DNA of 64,000 nt from Methanofastidiosum sp. (GTDB lineage: Archaea > Methanobacteriota_B > Thermococci > Methanofastidiosales > Methanofastidiosaceae): assembly GCA_035362715.1 (NCBI GenBank), contig DAOSDU010000006.1, positions 1 through 64,000 on the forward strand. Reading direction: 5' to 3'. A program made the position numbers and the translations under genes. How positions within the stretch are numbered: the stretch's first letter is position 1; each line of letters begins with the position of its first letter. Positions 7,970-16,260 of this stretch are shown piece after piece. Under the pieces are notes generated by a model. It was not told where the DNA came from and ran no database searches. It was given only the letters and a program-made list of their open reading frames with translations.

Positions 7970-8524
7970 TTAATCTTTTTTACCGAATCCGAATAGCTTT
8001 GCAAAGAACTTGAATGGTAGGGCTTTAGAAAGAACTGTGACTGTTTCTGTTTCCCCGCATGCTCCGTTTAAAGTCAATGTTCCCGGACTTACTGCTCTAA
8101 ATGTCCATGTTATCCATGCAACATCAGTATTCCAATCTGGAGTAATTTCACTCCAATGGGGGAAATCAGGTGATGGCAAAGCATCAGGCAAGACAAGACC
8201 GCTGTATAGTAGAGTTCCGTCACCATTAAAATACTCTACATTTATCAGCTCAACAAGTCCTATTTGATATGGAAGTTTTTTATTTGCAACAATTCCAAGA
8301 GTAATCTCAGTGACGTCTTTTCCTTGAATTTTAACATCGTTCATAGCAGCTTTCTTAAGAGTAATTGTAAATGTTTCTCCGACTTTAACTGAATTTCTGC
8401 TAATTTTGTAGTATCCTTCTCCGTATTGACATCCCGGATTTGTAGTAGCGGCCATCGTTTGAGCAACACCAAAAACACTTACTATAAATAGTAAGGACGT
8501 TAAAATTGCATATATCTTCTTCAT
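7970..8524 (-). CDS. Secreted beta-rich protein with FFxKLxGFGKK tail (paralog 2)
   Basis: This protein shares its signal peptide (MKKIYAILTSLLFIVSVFG), a VKVGETFTITL strand and a C-terminal tail (FKFFAKLFGFGKKD) with the following gene. The middle is longer and looks like a cohesin/Ig-type beta sandwich. The ATG at 8524 is chosen over the GTG at 8533 since an AGGTG lies at the right distance. That Shine-Dalgarno is part of a palindrome (8531-8542). The two genes lie in tandem, 94 bp apart, and are likely duplicates. Confidence 0.65.
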   Translation of the reverse strand: MKKIYAILTSLLFIVSVFGVAQTMAATTNPGCQYGEGYYKISRNSVKVGETFTITLKKAAMNDVKIQGKDVTEITLGIVANKKLPYQIGLVELINVEYFNGDGTLLYSGLVLPDALPSPDFPHWSEITPDWNTDVAWITWTFRAVSPGTLTLNGACGETETVTVLSKALPFKFFAKLFGFGKKD

Positions 8525-8530
8525 AATAAA

Positions 8531-8542
8531 CACCTATAGGTG
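8531..8542 (-). promoter_or_regulatory. CACCTATAGGTG palindrome covering the ribosome binding site
   Basis: The perfect 12-bp palindrome includes the AGGTG Shine-Dalgarno of the secreted-protein gene starting at 8524 and lies where transcription should begin, about 25 bp from the TATA box (8562-8575, reverse strand CTTTATATATAGGG). It could be a repressor site or a small hairpin that hides the ribosome binding site. Confidence 0.4.
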
Positions 8543-8554
8543 TATAAAATGATG

Positions 8555-8623
8555 TTTTCCCTATATATAAAGATATGGAAAAAAATAGGGAAAATAGGGA
8601 AAAATATATGGAAATAGGGAAAA
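8555..8623. repeat. ATAGGGAAAA iterated element upstream of the secreted-protein pair
   Basis: Three direct copies of ATAGGGAAAA (8585-8594, 8594-8603, 8614-8623) and one inverted copy (TTTTCCCTAT, 8555-8564) flank the reverse-strand TATA box. Position and repetition suggest binding sites of an activator or repressor for the gene at 8524. Confidence 0.5.
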
Positions 8624-8708
8624 CTGTTTAATTCAAATAATCTTGTTTTCAGACTTAGTTCAAAAAGAAGAGATAGAATATTAAACTAGGAGACATAAAA
8701 ATGGGTTG

Positions 8709-9866
8709 ATGGTAGAATACCAAGTATCCCAATTAAACAATTTTCTTTTGAGAAAGCAACACCTCTCAGAAGAAACAAAAGGAGAAGATGTGCTCCAAGT
8801 TGCAAAGGATATCTGGGGCCTACATGCTACATATGCTAGTACGCCTTATCTGTCCCTTTTTAATCGGATTATTAATTTCAGAAAAGAATCGCTAGATAGA
8901 GAGCTCCTAGAAAAAAGGCTTGTTAAGATCAGGTGTGTTAGAAAGACTGTCCATATTATCCCCAAGGAAAATGTTTCCATTGCCTTTTCGGCAACTAAAG
9001 AATCAATTCAGATTAATTCGGAAAAGTATTACAAATTCATAGGCGTAGCAGAAAGGGAGTATGAGGAAGTTTCAAAATCTATTCTTAAACTTTTACAAAA
9101 TAGAGGCATGAATACCAGTGAAATCAAAAAGGAGCTTAATACAGAAGCCAACCTATTCCCTATAATTAATATTATGTGTGATCTTGGAATTTTGGTCCGA
9201 GGCTTATCTAAAGCAGGGTGGAAGAGTAATTCTCATACTTATTATAGGGTAGACGAATACTTACCCGATGTCAATCTTAACAAGTATTCCCAAGAAGGGG
9301 CAAGAAAAATATTAGTGTCGCAGTATCTCGCCTCTTTTGGGCCAGTCACCATAACTGATATCTCTTGGTGGACAGGTTTTCCAAAAACTCAAGTAAGGAA
9401 AATAGTTGATGGTTTAAGTGACTTAGAGCATGTGACTATTTATGGAATTGGAGAGCATATAGTTTCTGAGAAAGATGTGAATAAAATAAAAAATGTAAGT
9501 GAAAATAATAATCATGACATTAATCTCTTGCCTGCTCTTGACCCATACATAATGGGATACAAGGAGCGGGATAGGTATCTTGATAAGGAATACTTTAATT
9601 ATATTTTTGACCGCGCTGGGAGTGGAACGACAACTATTGTAAACAACGGGAAAATTATCGGTGTTTGGGGCTTTGAGGAGAAACCTATCCCATTGATAAA
9701 AATATTTATGTTTGAAGAAGATGGGCGTATTTCAAAAGAGATCGAGAAGAAGGCAAAAGAAATTGGGAACTTTATTTATGAAAAGGAAGTTATAGTAAAA
9801 AAATGCGATGATATGACGCCACTTGATAAAAGAACTACTGGTGGCTTTATGACTCCGCTAAAATAG
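8709..9866 (+). CDS. Winged-helix AlkZ/YcaQ-like protein (HTH_42 family)
   Basis: The 385-residue protein matches the AlkZ/YcaQ family: an N-terminal LNNFLLRKQHL segment, WGLHATYASTPYLSLF, a central winged-helix region with ASFGPVTITDISWWTGF, and the C-terminal LLPALDPYIMGYKERDRYL. Family members are DNA glycosylases that remove bulky or cross-linked alkylated bases, but many archaeal members are untested. The ATG at 8709 is preferred to the TTG at 8706. It is followed after 10 bp by a radical SAM gene and may share its transcript. Confidence 0.8.
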   Translation: MVEYQVSQLNNFLLRKQHLSEETKGEDVLQVAKDIWGLHATYASTPYLSLFNRIINFRKESLDRELLEKRLVKIRCVRKTVHIIPKENVSIAFSATKESIQINSEKYYKFIGVAEREYEEVSKSILKLLQNRGMNTSEIKKELNTEANLFPIINIMCDLGILVRGLSKAGWKSNSHTYYRVDEYLPDVNLNKYSQEGARKILVSQYLASFGPVTITDISWWTGFPKTQVRKIVDGLSDLEHVTIYGIGEHIVSEKDVNKIKNVSENNNHDINLLPALDPYIMGYKERDRYLDKEYFNYIFDRAGSGTTTIVNNGKIIGVWGFEEKPIPLIKIFMFEEDGRISKEIEKKAKEIGNFIYEKEVIVKKCDDMTPLDKRTTGGFMTPLK

Positions 9867-9876
9867 GATTGATTAT

Positions 9877-10764
9877 ATGGAAAAGGTAGTCTATGAACAT
9901 GTTGAAGTAGAAAAGATGCTTCACAGGCTTAACGTTTGGTTTCTCCCTTTTAGGTGGGGGTCAAATATCTATAGGGGGTGTGAACACGACTGCGTCTATT
10001 GCAATGCGAGGTATACGCATGAATATCTTGGAATGGAAGAAGGAGAGTTTGCCCGAAAGATTATAGTAAAAGACAATGCGGCTCAAGCCCTCGATAAGGA
10101 GTTCTCAAAAGAAAAGTGGAATAAGAATCTAACAGTAAATGTTTCTACTGTCACAGACCCTTACCAGCCGGCAGAAAAAGAGTTTGGAAACACAAGAAAA
10201 GTATTAGAGGTGTTTTTGAAGCATCACAACGCGCTTATGCTTACAACAAAGTCTGACCTGGTATTGAAGGACATTGATATCCTAGAAGAAATATCTAGGA
10301 CGGGATTTCTTAATGTCTGCATGACTATAACAACTCTTGATCAGTCACTCAGCAATATATTAGAGCCAAGGGTGCCAAAAGTTGAAAAAAGATTAGAAGC
10401 TATTAAGAAATTAAAGGAGGCAGGGATCACAGTTGGTGTCACTGCCATCCCGGTACTCCCCTATATCTCAGATGATGAAGAAGCTCTAGAAGAGATGATA
10501 AAGACTTTCTCTGATCTAAATGTTGACTATGTTATAGTCGATGTCTTAAATTTCAAGGGTGAGACAAGGCAGCGTATGACTAAATTTTTGGAAGGATATG
10601 ACCCTTCATTAATCCCAAAGTATGAAGCGCTCTACCAAACTGACTACTGTGATAAGGATTACTCGAAAGGTGTCAGGAAAATTACAAATAAGCTTGTCAA
10701 AAAATATGGTGTTGATCACTATGATAAGATGTTCTCATACAGAAAGAATAAAGAACTCAAATGA
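9877..10764 (+). CDS. Radical SAM protein, SPL/Rv2578c-like
   Basis: The cluster-binding motif is RGCEHDCVYCNARYTHEY (CxxxCxxC) near residue 32. Downstream, VSTVTDPYQPAEKEF and LTTKSDLVLKDIDIL match the conserved blocks of radical SAM proteins related to spore photoproduct lyase and Rv2578c. The substrate is unknown. It lies in a probable operon with the AlkZ-like gene before it and the iron-sulfur flavoprotein gene 12 bp after it, so a repair or redox role is possible but not shown. Confidence 0.85.
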   Translation: MEKVVYEHVEVEKMLHRLNVWFLPFRWGSNIYRGCEHDCVYCNARYTHEYLGMEEGEFARKIIVKDNAAQALDKEFSKEKWNKNLTVNVSTVTDPYQPAEKEFGNTRKVLEVFLKHHNALMLTTKSDLVLKDIDILEEISRTGFLNVCMTITTLDQSLSNILEPRVPKVEKRLEAIKKLKEAGITVGVTAIPVLPYISDDEEALEEMIKTFSDLNVDYVIVDVLNFKGETRQRMTKFLEGYDPSLIPKYEALYQTDYCDKDYSKGVRKITNKLVKKYGVDHYDKMFSYRKNKELK

Positions 10765-10776
10765 AAAATCTTATTT

Positions 10777-11331
10777 ATGACAAAAGTCCTAGGCATTATA
10801 GGAAGCCCGAGAAAAAATGGCAACACCCACATCTTAGTTAATAAGGTATTAGATGGGGCAATATCTGAAAGAGCGGATACAGATTCCATTTTCTTAAATG
10901 ATTTTACAATCAAAGAGTGCGACGGTTGCCATGCCTGCTGGAAGGGCTTAGAGTGTGCTAAAAAAGATGACATGAACGGCTTCTATGAAAAAATAATTGA
11001 TTCTGATATACTTGTTTTTGGAACGCCAGTTTACTGGTATGGACCAACTGCGATAATGAAGGCATTTATTGATAGGTTTGTTTATTTCAACTGCCCAGAA
11101 AATAGAGAAAAGATTAGAGGGAAGTCCGCAGTTGTTACAATACCTTTTGAAGAGGATGATGAGAAGGCTTCTCTTGCTACAGTTGAGATATTTGAGAAGA
11201 GCATTGGGTATTTAGAGATGAATCTGACTGATGTGTTACTGGCCCCTGGTGTTGGGGAAAAAGGAGCTATACTAGAAAAAAAGATAATTCTTGAAAGGGC
11301 TTTCAACATCGGGAAAATGCTAGCCAGATGA
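10777..11331 (+). CDS. Iron-sulfur flavoprotein (Isf), NADPH-dependent FMN reductase fold
   Basis: The N-terminal GIIGSPRKNGNTHIL loop binds the FMN phosphate in this flavodoxin-like fold. Cysteines 48, 51, 54 and 60 (CDGCHACWKGLEC) form the compact CX2CX2CX5C motif that holds a 4Fe-4S cluster in archaeal Isf proteins. Such proteins accept electrons from ferredoxin and can reduce O2, peroxide or other acceptors. At 184 residues it has family length. It probably supports redox or oxidative-stress defence. Confidence 0.85.
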   Translation: MTKVLGIIGSPRKNGNTHILVNKVLDGAISERADTDSIFLNDFTIKECDGCHACWKGLECAKKDDMNGFYEKIIDSDILVFGTPVYWYGPTAIMKAFIDRFVYFNCPENREKIRGKSAVVTIPFEEDDEKASLATVEIFEKSIGYLEMNLTDVLLAPGVGEKGAILEKKIILERAFNIGKMLAR

Positions 11332-11371
11332 AGATAATTGGGGTTAATTTGGGAATAATCTCGGAAATCCC

Positions 11372-11380
11372 TTATATATT
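11372..11380 (+). promoter_or_regulatory. TATA box of the cysteine-rich secreted protein gene
   Basis: TTATATATT lies 33-41 bases before the ATG at 11413, so the predicted leader is only about 10-15 nt long. Confidence 0.45.
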
Positions 11381-11412
11381 AACTGCTTATTCTTAATATT
11401 ACGGCGATTATT

Positions 11413-11670
11413 ATGAAGAAAAATTACATAATAGGCATTGCAGTCATATTTTTGATTGCAATGGTAAGCATCAGTGCTGTCCTTTCATACAGAGGACAAG
11501 CAGACGCCACAGCTACATGCCCAAATGCAGGAAACTGTATTGGAAACGGTACGTGTGATGGAAACTGCGATGGCACATGTGACCCAGCTAACTGCACAGG
11601 GGATTGTCCAAACAAAACCACACAACAGCAGCAGATAAGAAACTGCGGCAGAACATGCACTAGGAAATAA
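11413..11670 (+). CDS. Cysteine-rich secreted or membrane-anchored small protein
   Basis: The 85-residue product starts with a hydrophobic signal or anchor (residues 5-25), followed by a segment in which nine cysteines alternate with Gly, Asn and Asp (CPNAGNC, GNGTC, DGNC, DGTC, DPANC, TGDC, NCGRTC). Regular C-x3-C to C-x5-C spacing suggests a metal-binding or disulfide-rich repeat. No known family is recognised. It has its own TATA box and a T-rich terminator. Confidence 0.65.
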   Translation: MKKNYIIGIAVIFLIAMVSISAVLSYRGQADATATCPNAGNCIGNGTCDGNCDGTCDPANCTGDCPNKTTQQQQIRNCGRTCTRK

Positions 11671-11676
11671 ATAATA

Positions 11677-11692
11677 TTTTCTTTTTCTTTTC
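11677..11692 (+). terminator. Oligo-T terminator after the cysteine-rich gene
   Basis: The stretch TTTTCTTTTTCTTTTC begins 7 bases after the stop codon and has no hairpin, the usual archaeal intrinsic terminator form. Confidence 0.45.
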
Positions 11693-11765
11693 TAATAAGA
11701 ATTTTTGTTTATCTATGAATATATACTCTAAGTATTGCAAAGAAAAGAAAAGATAAAAAATAAAT

Positions 11766-12611
11766 TTATGGAACTATAAATTCAAATGTTATTGTATCAA
11801 ATACACCACTTGAGGAGTATGCTATCATTGTAACCATATATGTACCAGAAGGTACATTTGGATCAACTGTGAATTCAGCTGAGTATGTTCCAATATTGTG
11901 TGCTTTTAACTTCTGAGTTTCTGGCGCGATATTTACTGTTACTCCATTGGGTAATCCCATGAATTTTATCATCGCCTCGTTTTGGGTGAAGAATCCTCTG
12001 TTTTCTACTTGTATGAAAGTCTGTTGAACTCCAGGAGATATTTCAAAGGAAGATAGAATCTTTCCATCTCTTATTATAGTTGATCCACCTGCTACTGAGA
12101 ACTGCTCTATGTCGACCTTTGGATAAAGGATTGTAGATTTACACCTGCATTCTTCGTATATCTGTATCTTGTATCCAATATAGGGTGGTTCGCATCCATA
12201 CCCATCTGAAATACCTATACTAATAGTTGAAGGAGTTCCCCATTGTGGATCCCAGTAGAATTCATTTGAAACAGGCCCATAAATATATATTGGGGTTCCT
12301 TCAGGATAATAGCAAAATGATTCGTCGTTAGTACATATAGAAAATATTCCAGTTGAGTAGTAACATGTTGTTAATTCATATGTGATACGATAGTAACAAT
12401 TTGGGTTGTAACTTGGAAAGTCATAAGTATTTATAGAATCATGCACAACTCCATTGGGGGGATAATATTCTACGCTGCCTTCAATAGTCTTAACTAATTT
12501 TGGCGTATAGCATCCATCTGGAGGAGTAAACTTAAGAACGCCTCCAAATGCTGAATAGGCTGCTGTTAGAACTAAAAAAGACATTAATAAGATAGCAATT
12601 ATTTTTTTCAT
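11766..12611 (-). CDS. Secreted protein with C-terminal Ig-like (CARDB/NEW3-type) domain
   Basis: The product has a signal peptide (MKKIIAILLMSFLVLTAAY), a Cys/Tyr/Pro-rich middle region with about a dozen cysteines, and from about residue 175 an Ig-like domain of the type found in archaeal surface proteins (PNGVTVNIAPE ... YSAEFTVDPNVPSGTYMVTMIAYS). It lacks the FGFGKK tail of the nearby secreted pair. It probably sits on the cell surface; the binding partner is unknown. Confidence 0.65.
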   Translation of the reverse strand: MKKIIAILLMSFLVLTAAYSAFGGVLKFTPPDGCYTPKLVKTIEGSVEYYPPNGVVHDSINTYDFPSYNPNCYYRITYELTTCYYSTGIFSICTNDESFCYYPEGTPIYIYGPVSNEFYWDPQWGTPSTISIGISDGYGCEPPYIGYKIQIYEECRCKSTILYPKVDIEQFSVAGGSTIIRDGKILSSFEISPGVQQTFIQVENRGFFTQNEAMIKFMGLPNGVTVNIAPETQKLKAHNIGTYSAEFTVDPNVPSGTYMVTMIAYSSSGVFDTITFEFIVP

Positions 12612-12735
12612 GGTTATCTACCTACTTAAAATATAGTTTGTTGATTAAATTAGTAATAAATAAGAATTTAACCCTTTCGGTATTTGTTTAGAAAAATAAC
12701 AAATCGCCGATAATAAAAAGAATAAATTAAATATA

Positions 12736-13914
12736 TTACATGAACTTTCCAAGTTTGAATAGAAGTCCAGGATTTTTTGCAACTATAGCCTTTAGTATGC
12801 TTATTGTGGAAATTGTCTCAAGCTTTAGGTCTTTTAGGGTGTCTGCGATTGAATCTAAATCCTTCTCGCTGAAAGTCATGAAAGCTTCTTGTGCTTTTAA
12901 GCACTTGTCGAGCTCTTCGTAGATATCTGGCATCCACATGTCGTTGTATTTCTTCAAGAAATTAGCAGTGTAATCCTCTTTAGCAATAGCTTCTGCTGCA
13001 AGCTCTCCCGCATGTTTTCCTGTTATAATTGCTGTGTGGATTCCTCCACCTGTAAGTGGGTTTACGAACCTGCCCGCATCCCCTACAAGCAAAAGATTAT
13101 CCATGTATGGATCTTTTATTGGGCCTTTTACAGGTATTGCCCCGGCATTTACCTCAACTATCTTTGCCTTTTTGAACCTAGGCCTTTCTATAAACTTATC
13201 AAGATAGTACTGAGCAGTCTGCTTAGCTTTTACTGGTAGCACTCCAAGCCCTACATTTGCCTGGTCCTCTCCTTTTGGGAATATCCAGGTATATCCGCCA
13301 GGTGCATAACAGTCGCCAAAGTAAAGCTCTATGCATGGCTCAATCTCCATTGGCATCATGAGGTATTGTATGCCTGACTCTAAGTATCTCAAAGGGACAG
13401 TTGTATTAATCCCTAGGGACTTAGCAACTATTGAAGGAGGGCCATCTGCACCTATAATCATTTTAGCGTCAATTTGAATATCTTCGTTCATATGTTTTGC
13501 TTGTACTGTGACACCTTTAGAATTTCTCTTTGCTGAAACAAATCTTGTCTTCATCAAAAATTCTGCGCCACTTCTTGCAGCTTCCTTTGCAATGGCTTTA
13601 TCAAAAACTTCTCTATCGAGGACCATCCCACTCTTCCAGTATTTTACCTTCTCACCGTCAAGCCTTACAACTGTGCCGTTTGGTGCAATAAGTTTCACGA
13701 ACTCAATCTTAGTAGAAATGTACCTGCTGTCCTGTTTCATATCAAGCTTTTCGAAAAGACCTTGAGAAACTCCTTCGGCACACTGAACTGGGCTTCCGAT
13801 CTCCTTTTTCTTTTCTATTACAAGGACATCAGCGCCTTTTGCTGCGTATCTTGCAGCGTTACTTCCTGCAGGACCTCCACCAACAACTAGGACATCACAT
13901 TTGTAGTTCTTCAT
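12736..13914 (-). CDS. ggr: Geranylgeranyl reductase (digeranylgeranylglycerophospholipid reductase)
   Basis: The 392-residue flavoprotein has an N-terminal FAD motif (VVGGGPAGSNAARYAAKGADV), then PVQCAEGVS with the family's conserved cysteine, and GDAGRFVNPLTGGGIHTAI as the second FAD motif. It saturates the isoprenoid chains of archaeal membrane lipids. Its start overlaps the stop of a small 2x[4Fe-4S] ferredoxin gene by 4 bp (ATGA). A ferredoxin next to this reductase is also the arrangement in Methanosarcina, where it supplies electrons. Confidence 0.92.
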   Translation of the reverse strand: MKNYKCDVLVVGGGPAGSNAARYAAKGADVLVIEKKKEIGSPVQCAEGVSQGLFEKLDMKQDSRYISTKIEFVKLIAPNGTVVRLDGEKVKYWKSGMVLDREVFDKAIAKEAARSGAEFLMKTRFVSAKRNSKGVTVQAKHMNEDIQIDAKMIIGADGPPSIVAKSLGINTTVPLRYLESGIQYLMMPMEIEPCIELYFGDCYAPGGYTWIFPKGEDQANVGLGVLPVKAKQTAQYYLDKFIERPRFKKAKIVEVNAGAIPVKGPIKDPYMDNLLLVGDAGRFVNPLTGGGIHTAIITGKHAGELAAEAIAKEDYTANFLKKYNDMWMPDIYEELDKCLKAQEAFMTFSEKDLDSIADTLKDLKLETISTISILKAIVAKNPGLLFKLGKFM

Positions 13915-14060
13915 TCAATTGCCCCCACAGGACAGGCTTTAACACAGATCTTACACTCTGTACAGTTTTCGTTAAAGATAATCTCATTTTCTGTCATATC
14001 AATGCCGTTATTTGGGCATACAGAAGCACAACATGTGCAGAGAAGACATCGCTCCTTCAT
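13911..14060 (-). CDS. Small 2x[4Fe-4S] ferredoxin, electron donor to geranylgeranyl reductase
   Basis: This 49-residue product has two cluster motifs: CLLCTCCASVCP (residues 5-16) and CTECKICVKACP (residues 33-44). A GAAGGTT sits before the ATG at 14060. The stop overlaps the reductase start as ATGA, implying coupled translation and a shared task: reducing geranylgeranyl chains of membrane lipids. The electron-donor role follows the known pairing in methanogens. Confidence 0.88.
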   Translation of the reverse strand: MKERCLLCTCCASVCPNNGIDMTENEIIFNENCTECKICVKACPVGAIE

Positions 14061-14117
14061 AACCTTCAATTAGTTCACCTTGATGGGTTTTTGGTGTTTA
14101 CGTTTTAAAATTTTTGG

Positions 14118-14624
14118 TTAAAATGTCATTCTTTTCACAAGATAATAGGTAATATCATTATCTGTGTCGACAAAAGCAAAAACCATGTCTTTCTTAACAG
14201 AATGCGCTATCCTAACATGCGCTGCAAGTATATTGGCGTCTATCTTTTCTCCTTCCATAAAAACATCTATTATATAATCGGCATGCTCCTCCTCTATAGA
14301 GCCCCTATAAACACGGAAGGCGCACCCATATTTGAAGGCTGTTTTTACGTGATACCCTTTCTCTTTTAGGTCCTTAAAGACAATGTATTTGGCAAGTATA
14401 TTCTGCTCAACGCTCCCAAACTTTAAGAGTTCTTCAAAATCTATCTCTTTGTCATCAGAAATTACCTTTATCATCCCTCTTTCAGAAAGGTATATACCCT
14501 CGACAATAGTCAAGTATAGCTTATTATCTATAAGATCCCCAAATCCTCTTTTTCTGTGAATCTTGCTTATGGCGTCAGAGTCGTCAATTATAATCCTATT
14601 TTCAACGAGAGTGGCAGAAATCAT
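14118..14624 (-). CDS. endA: tRNA-splicing endonuclease EndA
   Basis: At 168 residues this matches the short, homotetrameric class of archaeal EndA. The catalytic triad is visible: Tyr106 in RVYRG, His114 in EEEHADY and Lys145 in HSVKKDM. It cuts bulge-helix-bulge motifs in precursor tRNAs; two intron-bearing tRNA genes (Met at 1432, Trp at 36092) lie in this window. It is divergent from the rpoE' operon. Confidence 0.93.
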   Translation of the reverse strand: MISATLVENRIIIDDSDAISKIHRKRGFGDLIDNKLYLTIVEGIYLSERGMIKVISDDKEIDFEELLKFGSVEQNILAKYIVFKDLKEKGYHVKTAFKYGCAFRVYRGSIEEEHADYIIDVFMEGEKIDANILAAHVRIAHSVKKDMVFAFVDTDNDITYYLVKRMTF

Positions 14625-14715
14625 GAAATAATTAGGATTTCAGATGTTAAAAGCTTTTAGAAACACTTAAATATACTTGGACCAATTTCACCATATATTC
14701 TAAGGTGGCCATATT

Positions 14716-15258
14716 ATGTTTAAAGTTATACAAATTAGGGATACTGCAAGGGTTCCACCCAACAAATTTGGTGGAGAACTTAGCCAGTCCATAGCTGAAA
14801 TCCTTCAGGGACAGTATGAAGGGACCTGGGATAAAGACCTTGGATTTATCCTTGCTATCCACAATATCATTGAAATAGGGGATGGAAAGATAGTGCCTGG
14901 TGATGGCAGCGCCTATTATGACACAGTGTTTGAGGCGTTAATTTATCTTCCAAAACTCTATGAAGTTGTTGAAGGGGAAGTTGAGGAAATAACTGAGTTC
15001 GGCGCATTTGTAAGGCTTGGGCCTATAGATGGGCTTGTCCACGTATCCCAGCTTACAAACGACTTCATAAATTACGATAAGAAAAATAATACTCTTTCCG
15101 GTAAGGAAAGCGGAAGGGCCCTAAAAGCAGGTGACAAGATAAGAGGCAGGATTGTAACACTTTCTCTTAAGAGGGGTTCTGCAAAGATTGGGCTCACTAT
15201 GAGACAGCCTTACCTAGGAAAGTATGAATGGATAGCAGAGGAAAAGAAAGAGGGATAA
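14716..15258 (+). CDS. rpoE1: RNA polymerase subunit E' (Rpo7)
   Basis: The N-terminal MFKVIQIRDTARVPPNKFG is the RPB7-type tip domain and the C-terminal half is an S1 RNA-binding domain (VVEGEVEEITEFGAFVRLGP). With RpoF it forms the RNA polymerase stalk. A TATA-like CACTTAAATATA (14665-14676) and an AAGGTGG ribosome binding site (14702-14708) precede it. It opens the rpoE'-spt4-DPCK-S24e-S27ae operon, which is conserved in many Euryarchaeota. Confidence 0.95.
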   Translation: MFKVIQIRDTARVPPNKFGGELSQSIAEILQGQYEGTWDKDLGFILAIHNIIEIGDGKIVPGDGSAYYDTVFEALIYLPKLYEVVEGEVEEITEFGAFVRLGPIDGLVHVSQLTNDFINYDKKNNTLSGKESGRALKAGDKIRGRIVTLSLKRGSAKIGLTMRQPYLGKYEWIAEEKKEG

Positions 15259-15259
15259 A

Positions 15260-15445
15260 ATGAAGGTAGCATGCCAAAAATGCCAGAGAATTCTATATGA
15301 AAGCATGTGCCCAGTGTGCAAGGATGACAAAACTACTGACAACTGGAGCGGCATTGTCGTAATAATTGATCCTGAAAGATCAAAGATAGCCAAGGCCATT
15401 GGAGTCAATGTCCCTGGCGCCTATGCCCTTAAGGTTAGGGGATGA
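15260..15445 (+). CDS. spt4: Transcription elongation factor Spt4 (RpoE'')
   Basis: The 61-residue zinc protein has CQKCQRI and CPVCKDD as its two metal-binding knuckles, followed by NWSGIVVIIDPERSKIA, the conserved Spt4 core. It pairs with Spt5 and aids RNA polymerase processivity. It starts 1 bp after the rpoE' stop. Confidence 0.93.
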   Translation: MKVACQKCQRILYESMCPVCKDDKTTDNWSGIVVIIDPERSKIAKAIGVNVPGAYALKVRG

Positions 15446-15454
15446 AGTAAAGAG

Positions 15455-15973
15455 ATGGCTCTTGTTCTCACAGAAGATCTCAGATTAAAACTAAAATCTC
15501 CTATGGGACTTCTTATTGAAGGTGATGTTGAATCCGTTATGGAGAGACTTTTGCCTGTGATACAGAATAAGAGGGTAATATCCGTTGGGGATGTTGTTTC
15601 TCAAAATCTTATTGACCATGGGGTTTACCCGGAACTCGTAATTGTTGATGGAAGGAACTTGAGGGCCGAAATAGACGATTGTATTGAGTGTGATAACACA
15701 GTTACAGTTGAAAATCCTCAGTCTGAGATTACAGGAGAGCTTTGGGTGGCTATTGAGAGATTTTTTAAGGACAAAACCAAAAGGTTTAAAAAAATATTGG
15801 TAGAGGGAGAAGAAGATTTGGCAGTTATGCCTGCTGTTCTCCACGGAGATGGGGATACAGTTGTACTTTATGGTCAGCCCGATAGGGGAATTGTGATTAT
15901 TGAAGTAACAGAACAGAAAAAAAAGGAAATATCAGATTATTTAAATGAGATGGAGGGAGATCTATGGAATTAA
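15455..15973 (+). CDS. GTP-dependent dephospho-CoA kinase (DUF359 family)
   Basis: The product matches the DUF359 family: VGDVVSQNL, PELVIVDGRNLR, VENPQSEIT and VEGEEDLAVMPAVLHGDGDTVVYG-like blocks occur in the expected order. The family member studied in Thermococcus phosphorylates dephospho-CoA with GTP as the last step of archaeal CoA synthesis. Its end overlaps the S24e start by 10 bp, so translation is coupled. Confidence 0.88.
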   Translation: MALVLTEDLRLKLKSPMGLLIEGDVESVMERLLPVIQNKRVISVGDVVSQNLIDHGVYPELVIVDGRNLRAEIDDCIECDNTVTVENPQSEITGELWVAIERFFKDKTKRFKKILVEGEEDLAVMPAVLHGDGDTVVLYGQPDRGIVIIEVTEQKKKEISDYLNEMEGDLWN

Positions 15974-16260
15974 CGATCGTAAACGAGAGAGAGAACCCAC
16001 TATTCAACAGGAAAGAATTAGAAGTTAAAGTAATTCATGATGGTGGAACTCCTAAGGTATCAGAAGTTAGGGACAAGTTGTCTGCTTTAAAGAGCTTTAA
16101 AATGGATTCCTTTGTAGTTAGATCCATTGAAACTGGATATGGAAAGGAAGAATCTATTGCTAAGATATACGTGTACAGCGACCCAAAAATCCTAATGAGA
16201 GTCGAGCAGAAACATATATTGAAAAGAAACGGCTTGATTGTGGAAAAGGAGGAAAATTAA
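15964..16260 (+). CDS. rps24e: Ribosomal protein S24e
   Basis: The N-terminus MELTIVNERENPLFNRKEL and the block IYVYSDPKILMRVEQKHI are typical for archaeal S24e. The 98-residue length is normal. It overlaps the preceding kinase gene and its stop shares a base with the ATG of S27ae. Confidence 0.95.
   Translation: MELTIVNERENPLFNRKELEVKVIHDGGTPKVSEVRDKLSALKSFKMDSFVVRSIETGYGKEESIAKIYVYSDPKILMRVEQKHILKRNGLIVEKEEN

Noticed and set aside
8555..8623. CRISPR-like repeats
   Set aside because: The units are 10 bp, overlap or lie under 20 bp apart, and include an inverted copy, so they are regulatory sites rather than a CRISPR array. I saw no CRISPR array in the window.
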